Source: a virus
DNA length: 45,449 bases
Virus record (IMG/VR): IMGVR_UViG_3300043773_001175
Coordinates: 1 to 45,449 of that record
Strand: one strand, 5' to 3'
This document shows positions 13,766 to 22,938 of this stretch, in pieces. Each line of letters begins with the position of its first letter. The stretch's first letter is position 1. The notes under the pieces are model-generated. The model did no database searches, was not told the DNA's origin, and worked only from the letters and a program-made list of their open reading frames with translations. Position numbers and translations under genes: made by a program.

Positions 13766-13794
13766 TTGACATTTATTCGTTTTGGCTGTATAAT
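13766..13794 (+). promoter_or_regulatory. Sigma70-type (early) promoter
   Basis: TTGACA 13766-13771, 17-bp spacer, TATAAT 13789-13794. Flanks (cTTGACATTTATTCG and TTTGGcTGTATAATTA) closely match the promoters at 2822 and 5192. Confidence 0.9.
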
Positions 13795-13824
13795 TACTCT
13801 ATAATGATTGAAAAAGGACTTGAT

Positions 13825-14190
13825 ATGTTAGTTTGGGAAGATATGACCGAAAAGCAGCAACTGGAATGTACCCTTTGGGATGCCTACAAAGATGCTCATG
13901 GCGTTCGTCCTCGTTTTATGAACATGGAAGTTATGTCTGTTGAAGAACTCAAACAAGAACTAGAGCGTTGTGTTGTTGTCATTGAAGAAAATGAAAAACA
14001 ACGCACGATTGATGAAGAACGTGCGTCGCACGACTTTGAGATGCGTATGTTGAATCTCATGATGTGTGGTGCTAAGAATCGTGAACAAGCAGTGCGCTGG
14101 GTTCACGAAGCAGAAGGCAGTGATGGCGATGATGAGTATCTTTGCTTTCTGCTTGGTTTGCCGTATGGCTATTTTCGTAAAGTCGCATAA
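13825..14190 (+). CDS. Conserved phage protein of unknown function (121 aa)
   Basis: I place the start at ATG 13825, after AAAAAGGA (13809-13816); the in-frame ATG at 13804 lies too close to the promoter. The N-terminus has TEKQQLECTLWDAYKDAHGVRPR, a signature of a common uncharacterised phage family that often sits near replication genes. The rest is helical and charged, with HDFEMRMLNLMMCG and a C-terminal YLCFLLGLPYG. No catalytic motif is apparent. Confidence 0.65.
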   Translation: MLVWEDMTEKQQLECTLWDAYKDAHGVRPRFMNMEVMSVEELKQELERCVVVIEENEKQRTIDEERASHDFEMRMLNLMMCGAKNREQAVRWVHEAEGSDGDDEYLCFLLGLPYGYFRKVA

Positions 14191-14201
14191 GGAGATTCGA
14201 C

Positions 14202-14666
14202 ATGGGTTTGGATATGTATCTGTCAGCCAAGAAATACATGAGTAGGTATTTCGATCCTTCTGATTCTAACAAGATTGCCAGCATCAATGAATTGTTCGGT
14301 GTTGATGGTGATGAAGAAAACGATTATGGCGCACAGGAAGTTACTTTCCGTGTCGCTTACTGGCGAAAAGCCAATGCGATTCACCAGTGGTTCGTTGAGA
14401 ATGTGCAAAATGGTGTTGATGAATGCCAAGAAGCATATGTTCCTCGCGAGAAACTTGAAGAGTTGTTGAAACTCTGCGAACAGATTATCGCTGAGCCGAA
14501 ACAAGCAATTGAATTAATGCCAACTCGCAGTGGGTTTTTCTTCGGTTCAACTGAATACGATGATTGGTACATGGGCGATATTCAGTTTACTGCTGACCGA
14601 ATTAAAAAGATTCTGTCAGACCCTGCGTTCGAAAAGGCAGATTTTTACTATCAGTCGAGCTGGTAA
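14202..14666 (+). CDS. MGLDMYL-family conserved protein (154 aa)
   Basis: AAGGAG (14189-14194) precedes ATG 14202. The N-terminal MGLDMYLSAKKY, the central VAYWRKANAIHQWFVENVQNG and the C-terminal YQSSW define a family widespread in phages and bacteria, sometimes misannotated as a kinase. The invariant Trp/His-rich core suggests a binding pocket, but its activity is unknown. It is cytoplasmic in appearance. It overlaps the next gene by 1 nt. Confidence 0.75.
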   Translation: MGLDMYLSAKKYMSRYFDPSDSNKIASINELFGVDGDEENDYGAQEVTFRVAYWRKANAIHQWFVENVQNGVDECQEAYVPREKLEELLKLCEQIIAEPKQAIELMPTRSGFFFGSTEYDDWYMGDIQFTADRIKKILSDPAFEKADFYYQSSW

Positions 14667-14893
14667 TGGCAAATAATCATTTTCTTCGTAAGATGGCATC
14701 TGATGAACTTCGCGATACATTATTTTTCGCATCAGGAGAACTCGTCGCAAAAGAAAAAGGTAAAGATATCGTCACATTGAGTGTGCCGAATGTGACAGTT
14801 GTAATAAAACACAACAGAAACATCAAAATTAATGGCACAAATCATAAATCTATTTCTGAAGCGAAGAGAACACTACAGAGGATACTATGTTAA
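14666..14893 (+). CDS. Hypothetical small protein (75 aa)
   Basis: The start overlaps the previous stop by one base (TAATG). The product is basic and mixed alpha/beta (DIVTLSVPNVTVVIKHNRNI), reminiscent of small nucleic-acid-binding folds, but no family is recognised. Its last codons overlap the next gene by 7 nt. Confidence 0.5.
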   Translation: MANNHFLRKMASDELRDTLFFASGELVAKEKGKDIVTLSVPNVTVVIKHNRNIKINGTNHKSISEAKRTLQRILC

Positions 14894-15015
14894 ATTTAAT
14901 TTTTGGTATTTTTATTGGAATTGCTGTAGCAACTGTTGGTTTTTCTGGTATTGCTTCTTTCTTAGACAAAGCAGTTGATCAAACGAAAATAGTAATAAAA
15001 GAGAATGTAAAATAA
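14887..15015 (+). CDS. Small membrane protein (42 aa)
   Basis: A very short gene overlapping its predecessor by 7 nt and ending just before a consensus promoter. Residues ~3-24 are a hydrophobic helix (LNLIFGIFIGIAVATVGFSG), followed by a charged tail. Probably a single-pass inner-membrane peptide, function unknown. Confidence 0.5.
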   Translation: MLNLIFGIFIGIAVATVGFSGIASFLDKAVDQTKIVIKENVK

Positions 15016-15016
15016 T

Positions 15017-15045
15017 TTGACAAAAATAAACCTACATAGTATAAT
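15017..15045 (+). promoter_or_regulatory. Sigma70-type (early) promoter
   Basis: TTGACA 15017-15022, 17-bp spacer, TATAAT 15040-15045, 24 nt before ATG 15069. Resembles the promoters at 6651 and 8687 (TTTGACAAAAA). Confidence 0.9.
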
Positions 15046-15068
15046 GATTGTATGTTTGTGGAGGATTT

Positions 15069-15245
15069 ATGTCAGATGCTTATATTGTAACTGCCTACTA
15101 TAAAGGTATCCGAGTAAGAACAGAATACTGTGATAACTGGTTAAGAGCAGAAACTGTTGTTTCAGAATTGAAAAACATGAGTTTCCAAATTGACGAAGTT
15201 CGAATGAAAAAAGTGGAGGATGATGATGCCGAATTGGTGCGATAA
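15069..15245 (+). CDS. Hypothetical small protein (58 aa)
   Basis: GGAGGA at 15060-15065 fixes the start at ATG 15069; the frame open upstream is the promoter. The product begins MSDAYIVTAYYKGIRVRTEY and then has a helix with acidic end. It overlaps the following gene by 20 nt. No family recognised. Confidence 0.5.
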   Translation: MSDAYIVTAYYKGIRVRTEYCDNWLRAETVVSELKNMSFQIDEVRMKKVEDDDAELVR

Positions 15246-15732
15246 CAGTGTTCGTCTTACGCATGAAGACAAAAGTAAAATAGATGCTCTTGAGATAGAA
15301 CTCAAGAAGTGGAATGACAATAATTTTCAAGATGGTGCGCAAGTCTTTAACCATCTTCGTCCTCGTCCAGCAGATCAAGAAGAAAATTGGTATGACTGGA
15401 ATATTCATAATTGGGGGTCTAAATGGGATGCCAGCATAATTGATTGGGATCGCGAAGATGACAATAATATTCATGTCTATTTTGATTCTGCTTGGTCACC
15501 ACCTGTCACACTCTATGAGTATCTAACAGAGCAGGGTTGGCAAGTAAATGCGATTTATCATGAGTGTGGTATGGCATATATCGGTCAATACACAAGTATT
15601 GACGGAGACGATTATTATGAATATGACATTACTGATGAAGAGTCTATTGAGAACTTACCAGAAGACCTGATCGAGTTTGCTGATTTGCGAACTGCGCATC
15701 AGGATTGGAAAGAAAGCGAAGAGCAACAATGA
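15226..15732 (+). CDS. Api92-like protein with ferredoxin-like fold (YubB/DUF1281 type)
   Basis: Three consecutive ATGs (15220, 15223, 15226) follow GGAGGA (15215-15220); I use 15226 by spacing and because the family starts MPNWCDN. The 168-residue product has MPNWCDNSVRLTHED, FNHLRPRPADQEENWYDWN, WGSKWDAS and WSPPVTLYEYLTEQGW. This pattern belongs to the phage/plasmid Api92-like family with a ferredoxin-like fold. Its molecular role is unknown. It overlaps the DexA-like gene at 15729. Confidence 0.75.
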   Translation: MPNWCDNSVRLTHEDKSKIDALEIELKKWNDNNFQDGAQVFNHLRPRPADQEENWYDWNIHNWGSKWDASIIDWDREDDNNIHVYFDSAWSPPVTLYEYLTEQGWQVNAIYHECGMAYIGQYTSIDGDDYYEYDITDEESIENLPEDLIEFADLRTAHQDWKESEEQQ

Positions 15733-16301
15733 TGTACATGTTTGACGTAGAGACTCTCGGAGTAGAGTCTACTACTGTTATTTTATCAGCAGCAGCAATT
15801 AAGTTTGATCCAAATAATTTATCAAAAACCTATGATGATTATTTGGCAGAAGCATTTTTTGTAAAGTTTGATGTTCAAGATCAAGTAAAAAATTACAAAC
15901 GTACTATTGATAAGTCTACTATGGAATGGTGGGCAAATCAACATGACTACGTTCGGAAAATTAGTTTCATTCCAAGCAAAAATGATGATGTTTCTGCGAT
16001 TGACGGACTAAATTTATTATATGATTACCTTGGTCCCCAAGATGGCAGTAATACTTTTTGGGCACGTGGTTCTCTCGACCAGATGTCGATCGATAGTCTC
16101 TGTAAAGTAGTAGGAAAAGAATTAATCGCACCATACAACTGTTGGCGTGATGTTCGTACTGCATTAGATTGCCTTTGCGAGACAACTAAAAATGGATATT
16201 GTCAAATGAAAATTCCTTTTGACAAAAACTCAAATGTTATTAAGCATCATCCTGTTCATGATTGCGCTTACGATATTATGATGCTACTTCACGGAAAATG
16301 A
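15729..16301 (+). CDS. dexA: DexA-like 3'-5' exonuclease
   Basis: A 190-residue DEDD-family nuclease. Exo I is FDVETLG near residue 5, with the second acidic residue in the conserved Asp-Glu pair; Exo II-type W/D residues lie around FWARGSLDQMSIDSL; Exo III is HHPVHDCAYD with H-x4-D, as in T4 DexA. T4 DexA degrades DNA 3'-5' and is non-essential. The start is at 15729, overlapping the previous stop as ATGATG; its stop abuts gp43. The neighbourhood of dexA and gene 43 is not T4 order, so recruitment from another arrangement is possible. Confidence 0.85.
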   Translation: MMYMFDVETLGVESTTVILSAAAIKFDPNNLSKTYDDYLAEAFFVKFDVQDQVKNYKRTIDKSTMEWWANQHDYVRKISFIPSKNDDVSAIDGLNLLYDYLGPQDGSNTFWARGSLDQMSIDSLCKVVGKELIAPYNCWRDVRTALDCLCETTKNGYCQMKIPFDKNSNVIKHHPVHDCAYDIMMLLHGK

Positions 16302-16304
16302 TGA

Positions 16305-18812
16305 ATGGAATTTTACACAAATGTTTTTCCCATGGGCAACAAATTATGTGTCCGTGGATACAGCAATGGTTTGCCGTACAAAGATAAGATAGACTTTCGC
16401 CCAACTCTTTACGTCTCGTCACCAAAGAAACATTATAGTGGCGAGATTTTTCGCACATTAGATGGTCAAGTTCTTTACGAAATCCAACCTGGATCTATTA
16501 AAGACACACGTGAATTCATTGATCGATATAAGGGTGTTGAGAGTTTTCCCGTCTATGGTAACACCAATTATGCCTATCAATACATCTCTGACACATATCG
16601 CTCAGAGATTAAATTTAACAAAGACTTAATCAAGTGTTTCTCAATTGACATCGAGACAGCAACAGAAAGTGGTTTCCCAGATATTGAAACTGCCAACGAA
16701 GAGGTGTTGCTAATTACTTTGATGGACAACAAAACCAAAGAGATTCATACTTTTGGTCGTAGTCCTTACACAGGCAACAAAGAAGTTATTTTTCATCATG
16801 TTGAAAACGAGAAACAACTTCTTGTTGAGTTTATAACATTCTGGAAAGATAATTGTCCAGATATCGTTACTGGTTGGAATATTGGTTTCTTTGATATTCC
16901 ATATCTCGTCAGACGCATTATAGTTTTACTTGGAGAGTCACACGCAAAGCAACTCTCACCATGGGGTGTTATCAATGAACGTCGCATTCATGTCAAAGGC
17001 AATGAAGAGATTACGTATGATATTGCTGGTGTGTCTGCGCTTGATTACATCGACTTGTATAAAAAGTTTACCTACTCAATGCAAGAATCTTATCGTCTTG
17101 ATCACATTGCGTTTGTTGAACTTGGCGAAAACAAACTTGACTACTCTGAACACGATTCATTCAGAGATTTTTACACAAATGGTTGGAAAAAATTTGTTGA
17201 TTACAATATTCATGACACTGTTCTTGTTGATAAACTTGAAGACAAGATGAAGTTAATTGAACTTGCTATCGTTATGGCATACAATGCAAAGGTCAACTAT
17301 GATGACGTATTCTCGCAGGTAAGAATGTGGGATACGATTATCTACAATCACTTGCGTTCCAAAAACATTGTTATCCCAAACAAAACTAACAATGAGAAAG
17401 ATAATGTTATTGAGGGTGCGTATGTCAAAGACCCACTTACTGGATTTCACAAATGGGTTGTTTCATTTGACTTGAACAGTCTGTATCCGCACTTGATTAT
17501 GCAGTATAACATCTCACCAGAAACATTAATACAAGATTACAAACACATCGGTGGTGTTGGTTATTTCTTAGAGCATGAAGAGCAGGGTGGTTTTAAAGAT
17601 CTGGATTATGCCTGCACTGCGAATGGTTATTGTTATCGCAAAGATATCAAAGGGTTCCTACCTGAGTTGATGGAAAAGATGTATGCTGATCGAAGCAAAG
17701 CAAAGAAACAAATGCTTGCGATTCAGCAACAATATGAGAACACCAAAGACGCATCATTGAAAAATGAGATCTCACGATTGAATAATTTACAGATGGCTTT
17801 GAAGATTGCATTAAACTCTGCTTATGGTGCTTTGGCTAATCAGTATTTTCGTTACTACGATAAACGCATGTCTGAGGGAATTACCACTTCGGGGCAATTG
17901 TCTATTCGTTGGATAGCAAATAAATTTAATGAATATTTCAACAAAGTAATGGCTACCGAAAAAGAAGATTATGTTATTGCTGTTGATACAGATTCTGTTT
18001 ATCTTAGATTTGGTCCACTTGTTGATTCTTTGTTTAATGTTGAAGAACAAAAAGATAAAGATAAGATTGTTAAGTTTATTGACAAAATCTGTGAAGACAA
18101 AATACAGAAGTACATTGATAAATGTTATTCTGAATTGGCCATACGTCAAAACGCATATGATCAAAAAATGATTATGAAACGTGAAGTTATCGCAGACATG
18201 GGAATTTGGACTGCTAAGAAACGCTATGTTCTCAATGTACATAACTCTGAAGGTGTTCAATATGCGCAACCCAAGATGAAGATTATGGGTCTTGAGATGG
18301 TTAAGTCTTCAACACCAATTGTTGTTCGCGACAAGTTGAAGGAAGCATTGAAGATTGTGATTGCTGGCGATCAACTAGAACTGCGTAAGTTTATTTCCGA
18401 CTATCGTAAGCATTTTTATTCGTTGCCTGTTGAAGAAGTTGCTTTTCCGAGAAGTGTTAATAATCTTAAAGAATACCACGATTCTTCTAGCATTTATCGT
18501 AAGTCAACACCGATTCATGTTCGTGGTGCTTTGATGTTTAATTACATTATCAAAGAAAGAAATCTTACGAACAAGTATCAGCCAATCAAAGAGGGCGATA
18601 GAATTAAATTTATCTATCTTCGTGAGCCGAATACTATTCGTGAAGATGTAATTACATTCGCAAATGAATTACCAAAAGAGTTCGACCTACATAAATACAT
18701 AGACTATGAGAAGCAATTTGAGAAAGTTTTTCTTGACCCATTGACCGCAATTATGGATTCTATCGGTTGGACTGTTGAGGAAAAGAACACTCTCGAAGAT
18801 TTCTTCGCATAA
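16305..18812 (+). CDS. 43: DNA polymerase gp43 (family B)
   Basis: An 835-residue family B polymerase (T4: 898). Proofreading exonuclease: D115/E117 in SIDIET, and ITGWNIGFFDIPYL-like Exo II. Polymerase: motif A FDLNSLYPHL with D389, motif B KIALNSAYGALANQ, motif C AVDTDSVY with D561 and D563. The enzyme copies both strands at the fork with gp45, gp44/62 and gp41/61. The C-terminal tail ends TLEDFFA, the expected clamp-binding peptide, and is nearly the same as the last residues of two DNA-modification enzymes at 21557 and 23777. The gene abuts DexA. Confidence 0.97.
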   Translation: MEFYTNVFPMGNKLCVRGYSNGLPYKDKIDFRPTLYVSSPKKHYSGEIFRTLDGQVLYEIQPGSIKDTREFIDRYKGVESFPVYGNTNYAYQYISDTYRSEIKFNKDLIKCFSIDIETATESGFPDIETANEEVLLITLMDNKTKEIHTFGRSPYTGNKEVIFHHVENEKQLLVEFITFWKDNCPDIVTGWNIGFFDIPYLVRRIIVLLGESHAKQLSPWGVINERRIHVKGNEEITYDIAGVSALDYIDLYKKFTYSMQESYRLDHIAFVELGENKLDYSEHDSFRDFYTNGWKKFVDYNIHDTVLVDKLEDKMKLIELAIVMAYNAKVNYDDVFSQVRMWDTIIYNHLRSKNIVIPNKTNNEKDNVIEGAYVKDPLTGFHKWVVSFDLNSLYPHLIMQYNISPETLIQDYKHIGGVGYFLEHEEQGGFKDLDYACTANGYCYRKDIKGFLPELMEKMYADRSKAKKQMLAIQQQYENTKDASLKNEISRLNNLQMALKIALNSAYGALANQYFRYYDKRMSEGITTSGQLSIRWIANKFNEYFNKVMATEKEDYVIAVDTDSVYLRFGPLVDSLFNVEEQKDKDKIVKFIDKICEDKIQKYIDKCYSELAIRQNAYDQKMIMKREVIADMGIWTAKKRYVLNVHNSEGVQYAQPKMKIMGLEMVKSSTPIVVRDKLKEALKIVIAGDQLELRKFISDYRKHFYSLPVEEVAFPRSVNNLKEYHDSSSIYRKSTPIHVRGALMFNYIIKERNLTNKYQPIKEGDRIKFIYLREPNTIREDVITFANELPKEFDLHKYIDYEKQFEKVFLDPLTAIMDSIGWTVEEKNTLEDFFA

Positions 18813-18816
18813 AAAT

Positions 18817-18845
18817 TTGCCTTTTAATACGACATATACTAAAAT
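18817..18845 (+). promoter_or_regulatory. Weaker sigma70-like promoter
   Basis: TTGCCT 18817-18822, 17-bp spacer, TAAAAT 18840-18845. The boxes are degenerate, but the spacing fits the others and the site lies in the gap ahead of the gene at 18871. Confidence 0.5.
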
Positions 18846-18870
18846 TATATAAGAACACTAGGAGAAACAT

Positions 18871-19116
18871 ATGATAGAAGAAAACGATTTTCCGTCAAGT
18901 GATGACGTAGAAAATAAAACAACACAATTGAACAAATTACCACCAAAGGTAATTTGCGAAAAGCATGGAGAAATTAATGATGCATATGCTTTTCGAGTAA
19001 ACATGCCAGAGTTTGGATATGATCAAAAAACATACTGTTTAGTATGCGCAATCGAATATCTTTCTATGATTGCCAGCGAAGTGACATTTGAAGAACGTGA
19101 AGGAGAAACAAAATGA
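18871..19116 (+). CDS. Small zinc-ribbon-like protein (81 aa)
   Basis: AGGAGA (18861-18866) precedes ATG 18871. The acidic N-terminus is followed by VICEKHGEI and [10 protein letters not shown], giving a C-x2-H ... C-x2-C set that would bind one zinc ion. Small proteins of this kind are common in phages next to uvsX; their role is unknown. The stop overlaps UvsX by 4 nt. Confidence 0.6.
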   Translation: MIEENDFPSSDDVENKTTQLNKLPPKVICEKHGEINDAYAFRVNMPEFGYDQKTYCLVCAIEYLSMIASEVTFEEREGETK

Positions 19117-20174
19117 GTTTTTTAAAAGATATCGTAAAGGAACTTGATAATGAATATGCGGGACTGGCTGATGATGGTGTGGTTGGTGATACAAGTAATT
19201 TTATTGATACTGGTTCTTATTCCCTTAATGCTTTGTTATCAGGCAGCATTTTTGGTGGTCTTCCTGGGAACAAAGTTACAGCTTTGGCTGGTGAGTCTTC
19301 CACAGGAAAGACATTTTATGCTCTTGGCATTGCGGGAAATTTTCTTCGTACTAATGAGCAAGCTGGAGTCATTTACTTTGAAACGGAAGGAGCGTTGACT
19401 AAAGATATGCTCGCAGAGCGTGGTATTGACACTAAACGATTTATGATTGTTCCTGTATCAACTGTTCAAGAGTTTAGAACTCAAGCATCTAAGATTCTAG
19501 ACGCATATGATAAAACGCCAAAGAAAGATCGCCCACCACTGATGTTATTCTTGGATTCTTTGGGTATGTTGTCAACGTCTAAAGAGATGGAAGATACACT
19601 TGAGGGTAAAGACACTCGTGATATGACACGTGCTCAATTGATTCGTGGAGCATTTCGTGTTCTATCATTGCGTCTTGCTAAACTAGATGTCGCTATGGTT
19701 GTTACCAATCACACATATGCAGTTGTTGGTGCTTATATGCCAACCAAGACTATGGGTGGTGGTGACGGATTAAAGTATGCTGCTTCAACGATTGTTTTTC
19801 TTTCTAAGTCGCAGGACAAAGATGGAACTGAAGTTGTTGGTAATATTATTAAATGTAAACTTGAGAAATCTCGTTTTACACGTGAGAAGTCTATGGTTGA
19901 AACTAAACTTTCCTTTACTAAAGGTTTAGATCGTTATCATGGATTGGTAGATTTGGCTATTGAAGCAGGTATTTGGAAATCACAAGGTGGTCGAATTGAA
20001 GTACATGATGGTAGAAAAGTTTTTGGTAAAAATATCGCCAATAATCCTTCCGAATTTTTCACTGATGAAATTTTAAAACAACTTGACAGTTACTGCAAAA
20101 CAAAGTATAATTATGGTACCGACGAAGTTGTTAATCATAGTGAAGAATTAGAGGAAGAATTTAATGAAAATTGA
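19113..20174 (+). CDS. uvsX: RecA-like recombinase UvsX
   Basis: A 353-residue RecA/UvsX-type recombinase (T4: 391). Walker A GESSTGKT at 60-67; Walker B-like [11 protein letters not shown]; further RecA-fold strands with [16 protein letters not shown] and IVFLSKSQ. An acidic C-terminal tail follows. UvsX drives strand invasion and recombination-dependent replication. A consensus promoter lies inside its last codons (20083-20111). The gene overlaps gp41 by 11 nt. A partner UvsY gene is not in the window. Confidence 0.95.
   Translation: MSFLKDIVKELDNEYAGLADDGVVGDTSNFIDTGSYSLNALLSGSIFGGLPGNKVTALAGESSTGKTFYALGIAGNFLRTNEQAGVIYFETEGALTKDMLAERGIDTKRFMIVPVSTVQEFRTQASKILDAYDKTPKKDRPPLMLFLDSLGMLSTSKEMEDTLEGKDTRDMTRAQLIRGAFRVLSLRLAKLDVAMVVTNHTYAVVGAYMPTKTMGGGDGLKYAASTIVFLSKSQDKDGTEVVGNIIKCKLEKSRFTREKSMVETKLSFTKGLDRYHGLVDLAIEAGIWKSQGGRIEVHDGRKVFGKNIANNPSEFFTDEILKQLDSYCKTKYNYGTDEVVNHSEELEEEFNEN
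20083..20111 (+). promoter_or_regulatory. Internal sigma70-type promoter inside uvsX
   Basis: TTGACA 20083-20088, 17-bp spacer, TATAAT 20106-20111, in the coding region and 53 nt before gp41. It would give gp41 and downstream genes a source of mRNA independent of uvsX. Confidence 0.75.
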
Positions 20175-21546
20175 GAATGAAATTTTTAGTAATTTGATAA
20201 CTCAGGAAGATTATGCAAGAAAGGTTATTCCTTTTTTGCTTCCTGATTATTTTACTGAACGTGGTGATCGGATAATCTTTGAGGAATACAATAAATTTTT
20301 CTTAAACTATAACACAACTCCCACTGTTGATGTTTTGAAGATTGAGATTGGCAATCGTAAAGACATTTCTGAAGAAGAAATTAAAAACATTAACAAAACA
20401 CTTGATAATCTTAGTGATGAGAAAACAAATATTGAATGGATAACCGACAGCACAGAAAAGTTTTGCAAAGACAAGGCAGTTTACAATGCTATCATCAGTT
20501 CAATTAAGATTATCGAAGGTAGGGACAAAAATCATAACCAAGATGCGATACCATCTTTGCTTTCTAAAGCATTGGGTGTTACTTTTGATACTCATGTCGG
20601 TCATGACTATTTGGAAGACAGTGATGCTCGTTATGATTTTTATCATAGGGTTGAAGAGAAAATTGCTTTTGATATTGATCTCCTTAATAAAATCACTAAC
20701 GGAGGTCTTTCGAAAAAAACATTAAACATTATTCTAGCAGGAACTGGTGTTGGTAAATCTTTGGCTATGTGTCATTTTGCAGCATCATCTCTACTGCAGG
20801 GTAAGAATGTATTATACATAACTATGGAGATGGCTGAGGAAAGAATCGCAGAACGTATTGATGCTAATTTACTAGAACTGACTATGGATTCTTTAAAGAT
20901 GGTTGAGAAACGTGTTTTCGATGCTAGACTCGAAAAGATCCGCAACAAAACACAAGGAAAGTTAATTGTCAAAGAGTATCCTACTGCTTCTGCACATGCT
21001 GGACACTTTCGTGCTTTAATTGAAGAGTTAAGGATGAAGCGTGATTTTAAACCAGATATTATCTTTATTGACTATCTTAATATTTGTTCTTCGCAGCGTC
21101 TTCGTATGGGAGCGAATGTAAACTCTTATACATATATTAAAGCCATTGCCGAAGAGTTGAGAGGATTGGCTGGTGAATATAAAGTTCCATTGGTAAGCGC
21201 AACACAAACTACTCGTTCTGGTTTTGCTAACACAGATCCAGGACTTGAAGATACTTCTGAATCATTTGGTCTACCAGCAACAGCAGATTTAATGATTGCG
21301 TTGATTGCTACAGAAGAACTTGATCAGATGAATCAGATTATGGTTAAACAATTAAAAAATCGATATTCTGATCCAAACTTTTATAAGCGTTTTGTTATTG
21401 GTGTAGATAGAAAACAAATGAGATTATATAATGTTGAAATGAGTGCTCAACTACATATAGAAGGACAGGGAACTGTTTCTGATGATACACCATTGTTTGA
21501 CACAACAAAATTTGGCAAACGCATCAAAAGTGACGCATTCGAATAA
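20164..21546 (+). CDS. 41: Replicative DNA helicase gp41
   Basis: A 460-residue DnaB-family helicase (T4: 475). The N-terminal domain is helical, and the RecA-like motor has Walker A GTGVGKS at 193-199, Walker B IIFIDYLN and a later SATQTTRSG and KNRYSDPN motor region. As a hexamer it unwinds the fork 5'-3' on the lagging strand and binds gp61 primase. The start overlaps UvsX. A promoter inside uvsX (20083) lies directly ahead. Confidence 0.95.
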   Translation: MKIENEIFSNLITQEDYARKVIPFLLPDYFTERGDRIIFEEYNKFFLNYNTTPTVDVLKIEIGNRKDISEEEIKNINKTLDNLSDEKTNIEWITDSTEKFCKDKAVYNAIISSIKIIEGRDKNHNQDAIPSLLSKALGVTFDTHVGHDYLEDSDARYDFYHRVEEKIAFDIDLLNKITNGGLSKKTLNIILAGTGVGKSLAMCHFAASSLLQGKNVLYITMEMAEERIAERIDANLLELTMDSLKMVEKRVFDARLEKIRNKTQGKLIVKEYPTASAHAGHFRALIEELRMKRDFKPDIIFIDYLNICSSQRLRMGANVNSYTYIKAIAEELRGLAGEYKVPLVSATQTTRSGFANTDPGLEDTSESFGLPATADLMIALIATEELDQMNQIMVKQLKNRYSDPNFYKRFVIGVDRKQMRLYNVEMSAQLHIEGQGTVSDDTPLFDTTKFGKRIKSDAFE

Positions 21547-21556
21547 GGAGAAGTAG

Positions 21557-22894
21557 ATGGTTAAAGTTATAGTAGCAGACAAAATTCATGATTCAGAACA
21601 TTTGCTTGGCATGTTTGTTGATGAAACACATTATGATGTCTTGATTGAAGAAGATACAGATTGTTATCTTCCTTCTGATTCTGGAATCACATCACAGTCA
21701 AGTGATGTTAAAACCGATGAGCGTAGAATAGCATTTAAGTTTAGAAAGAACTTCTTTACTAAAGAAGAACAAGAACAAGCATACATTGGTTTGCGTGAAG
21801 CAGCAGTTCGTACAGAAAATCGTGGATTGGCTTCAGGAATTAAAGCAGGAACATCAGTAACAGGCGAAGGACGTGAGTGGGTTACTAATTATCAAGAAGA
21901 AATGATTAATGGAATTCTATCCTCAAGAACTGCTCAGTTGGTTGATGGGGATATTATTTTAGAAATTCGAGAAAAATATCCAACACTAGAATCACGTTTG
22001 AAAGCATTGGGTTCTGGTAAGAACAATGTTTGGGTTATCTCACGTTTCCGTGGTAAATTTAATTTTGATGAATGGGTTGATTCAATCATTCCTTTAGATG
22101 ACGAAGCAAGAGCAAAAGCAACTGAAGAAGTTATGACAATGATTAGCGAAACTTCTTATGGCAATCCAGTTGACTCAGGTATCGCAGGTTGGTTTGACAG
22201 ATATCCACGTATTCCTTATGGTAGAGCAACAACATATACAAGAGATAATCCAGAAAAATTTGCTATGGCGTACCCATTTCTACAACATTTGGCAAAAGGA
22301 TTTAAGGAGTTACTACCACAAAGATATGCTGCGCAAAAAGCAGCAACAGATAAAATTGATCCAAGATTCGTAATTCCTGAGACACCATTTACTACTGTAA
22401 CTGTTAACAAAACATTTAGAACTGCAGCGCATCGCGATGCTGGTGACTTTTCTGATGGTCTATCTAATTTGCTTACACTTTCTAATGATGGTAGATATAC
22501 TGGTGGTTATTTGATTTTTCCAGAGATTCGTATAGCAGTTAATGTACGACCAGGAGATTTGCTTCTTGTGAATAACCATGAGGTAATTCATGGAAACACA
22601 CCGATTGTTTGTGAAGAAGGTTCTGAGCGTGTTTCACTGGTTGTTTATCTTCGTGAAAACATGTTAGAACTTGGTTCTTATGAATATGAAAATTCAAGAT
22701 TCGAATTTGTTGAGTCACGCAGATTGAACAAAGAACATCCACTTTGGAAAAAATTGTGGAATGGTGTTTCTCCAGGAATGTGGGAAGAACAAGAATGGTA
22801 CGACTTTTTAAAATCACGTCCGAATGGCGAACAAATGCTTGCGAAGTATCACCCGAAAGCACTTGAAGCATCTCTAGATGAATTCTTTGCTTGA
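21557..22894 (+). CDS. JBP/TET-type Fe(II)/2-oxoglutarate DNA base dioxygenase with clamp-binding-like tail
   Basis: A 445-residue protein behind AAGGAG. The catalytic core is at ~275-370: FRTAAHRDAGD gives H292 and D294, HEVIHGN supplies the distal His (H345, possibly H341), and R358 in SERVSLVVYLREN fits 2-oxoglutarate. The whole pattern, with GGYLIFPEIRIAVNVRPGDLL and the region YGRATTYTRDNPEKF, is that of phage JBP/TET enzymes, which oxidise the methyl of thymine or 5-methylcytosine in DNA. The N-terminal 200 residues are family-specific. The C-terminus ends SLDEFFA, close to the gp43 tail. A GT4-like glycosyltransferase follows two genes on, fitting a hypermodification pathway. Confidence 0.85.
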   Translation: MVKVIVADKIHDSEHLLGMFVDETHYDVLIEEDTDCYLPSDSGITSQSSDVKTDERRIAFKFRKNFFTKEEQEQAYIGLREAAVRTENRGLASGIKAGTSVTGEGREWVTNYQEEMINGILSSRTAQLVDGDIILEIREKYPTLESRLKALGSGKNNVWVISRFRGKFNFDEWVDSIIPLDDEARAKATEEVMTMISETSYGNPVDSGIAGWFDRYPRIPYGRATTYTRDNPEKFAMAYPFLQHLAKGFKELLPQRYAAQKAATDKIDPRFVIPETPFTTVTVNKTFRTAAHRDAGDFSDGLSNLLTLSNDGRYTGGYLIFPEIRIAVNVRPGDLLLVNNHEVIHGNTPIVCEEGSERVSLVVYLRENMLELGSYEYENSRFEFVESRRLNKEHPLWKKLWNGVSPGMWEEQEWYDFLKSRPNGEQMLAKYHPKALEASLDEFFA

Positions 22895-22919
22895 CATTAA
22901 TCTATATACATAGTAAAAT
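22891..22919 (+). promoter_or_regulatory. Sigma70-type (early) promoter
   Basis: TTGACA 22891-22896, 17-bp spacer, TAAAAT 22914-22919; the -35 overlaps the stop of the dioxygenase gene. It drives the Trp-rich gene and the glycosyltransferase. Confidence 0.8.
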
Positions 22920-22938
22920 ATAGTTTTGGAGATTTAAT

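Noticed and set aside
14202-14666. Kinase annotation of the MGLDMYL-family protein
   Set aside because: Database entries sometimes call it a phosphoglycerate kinase, but no kinase motif is visible.
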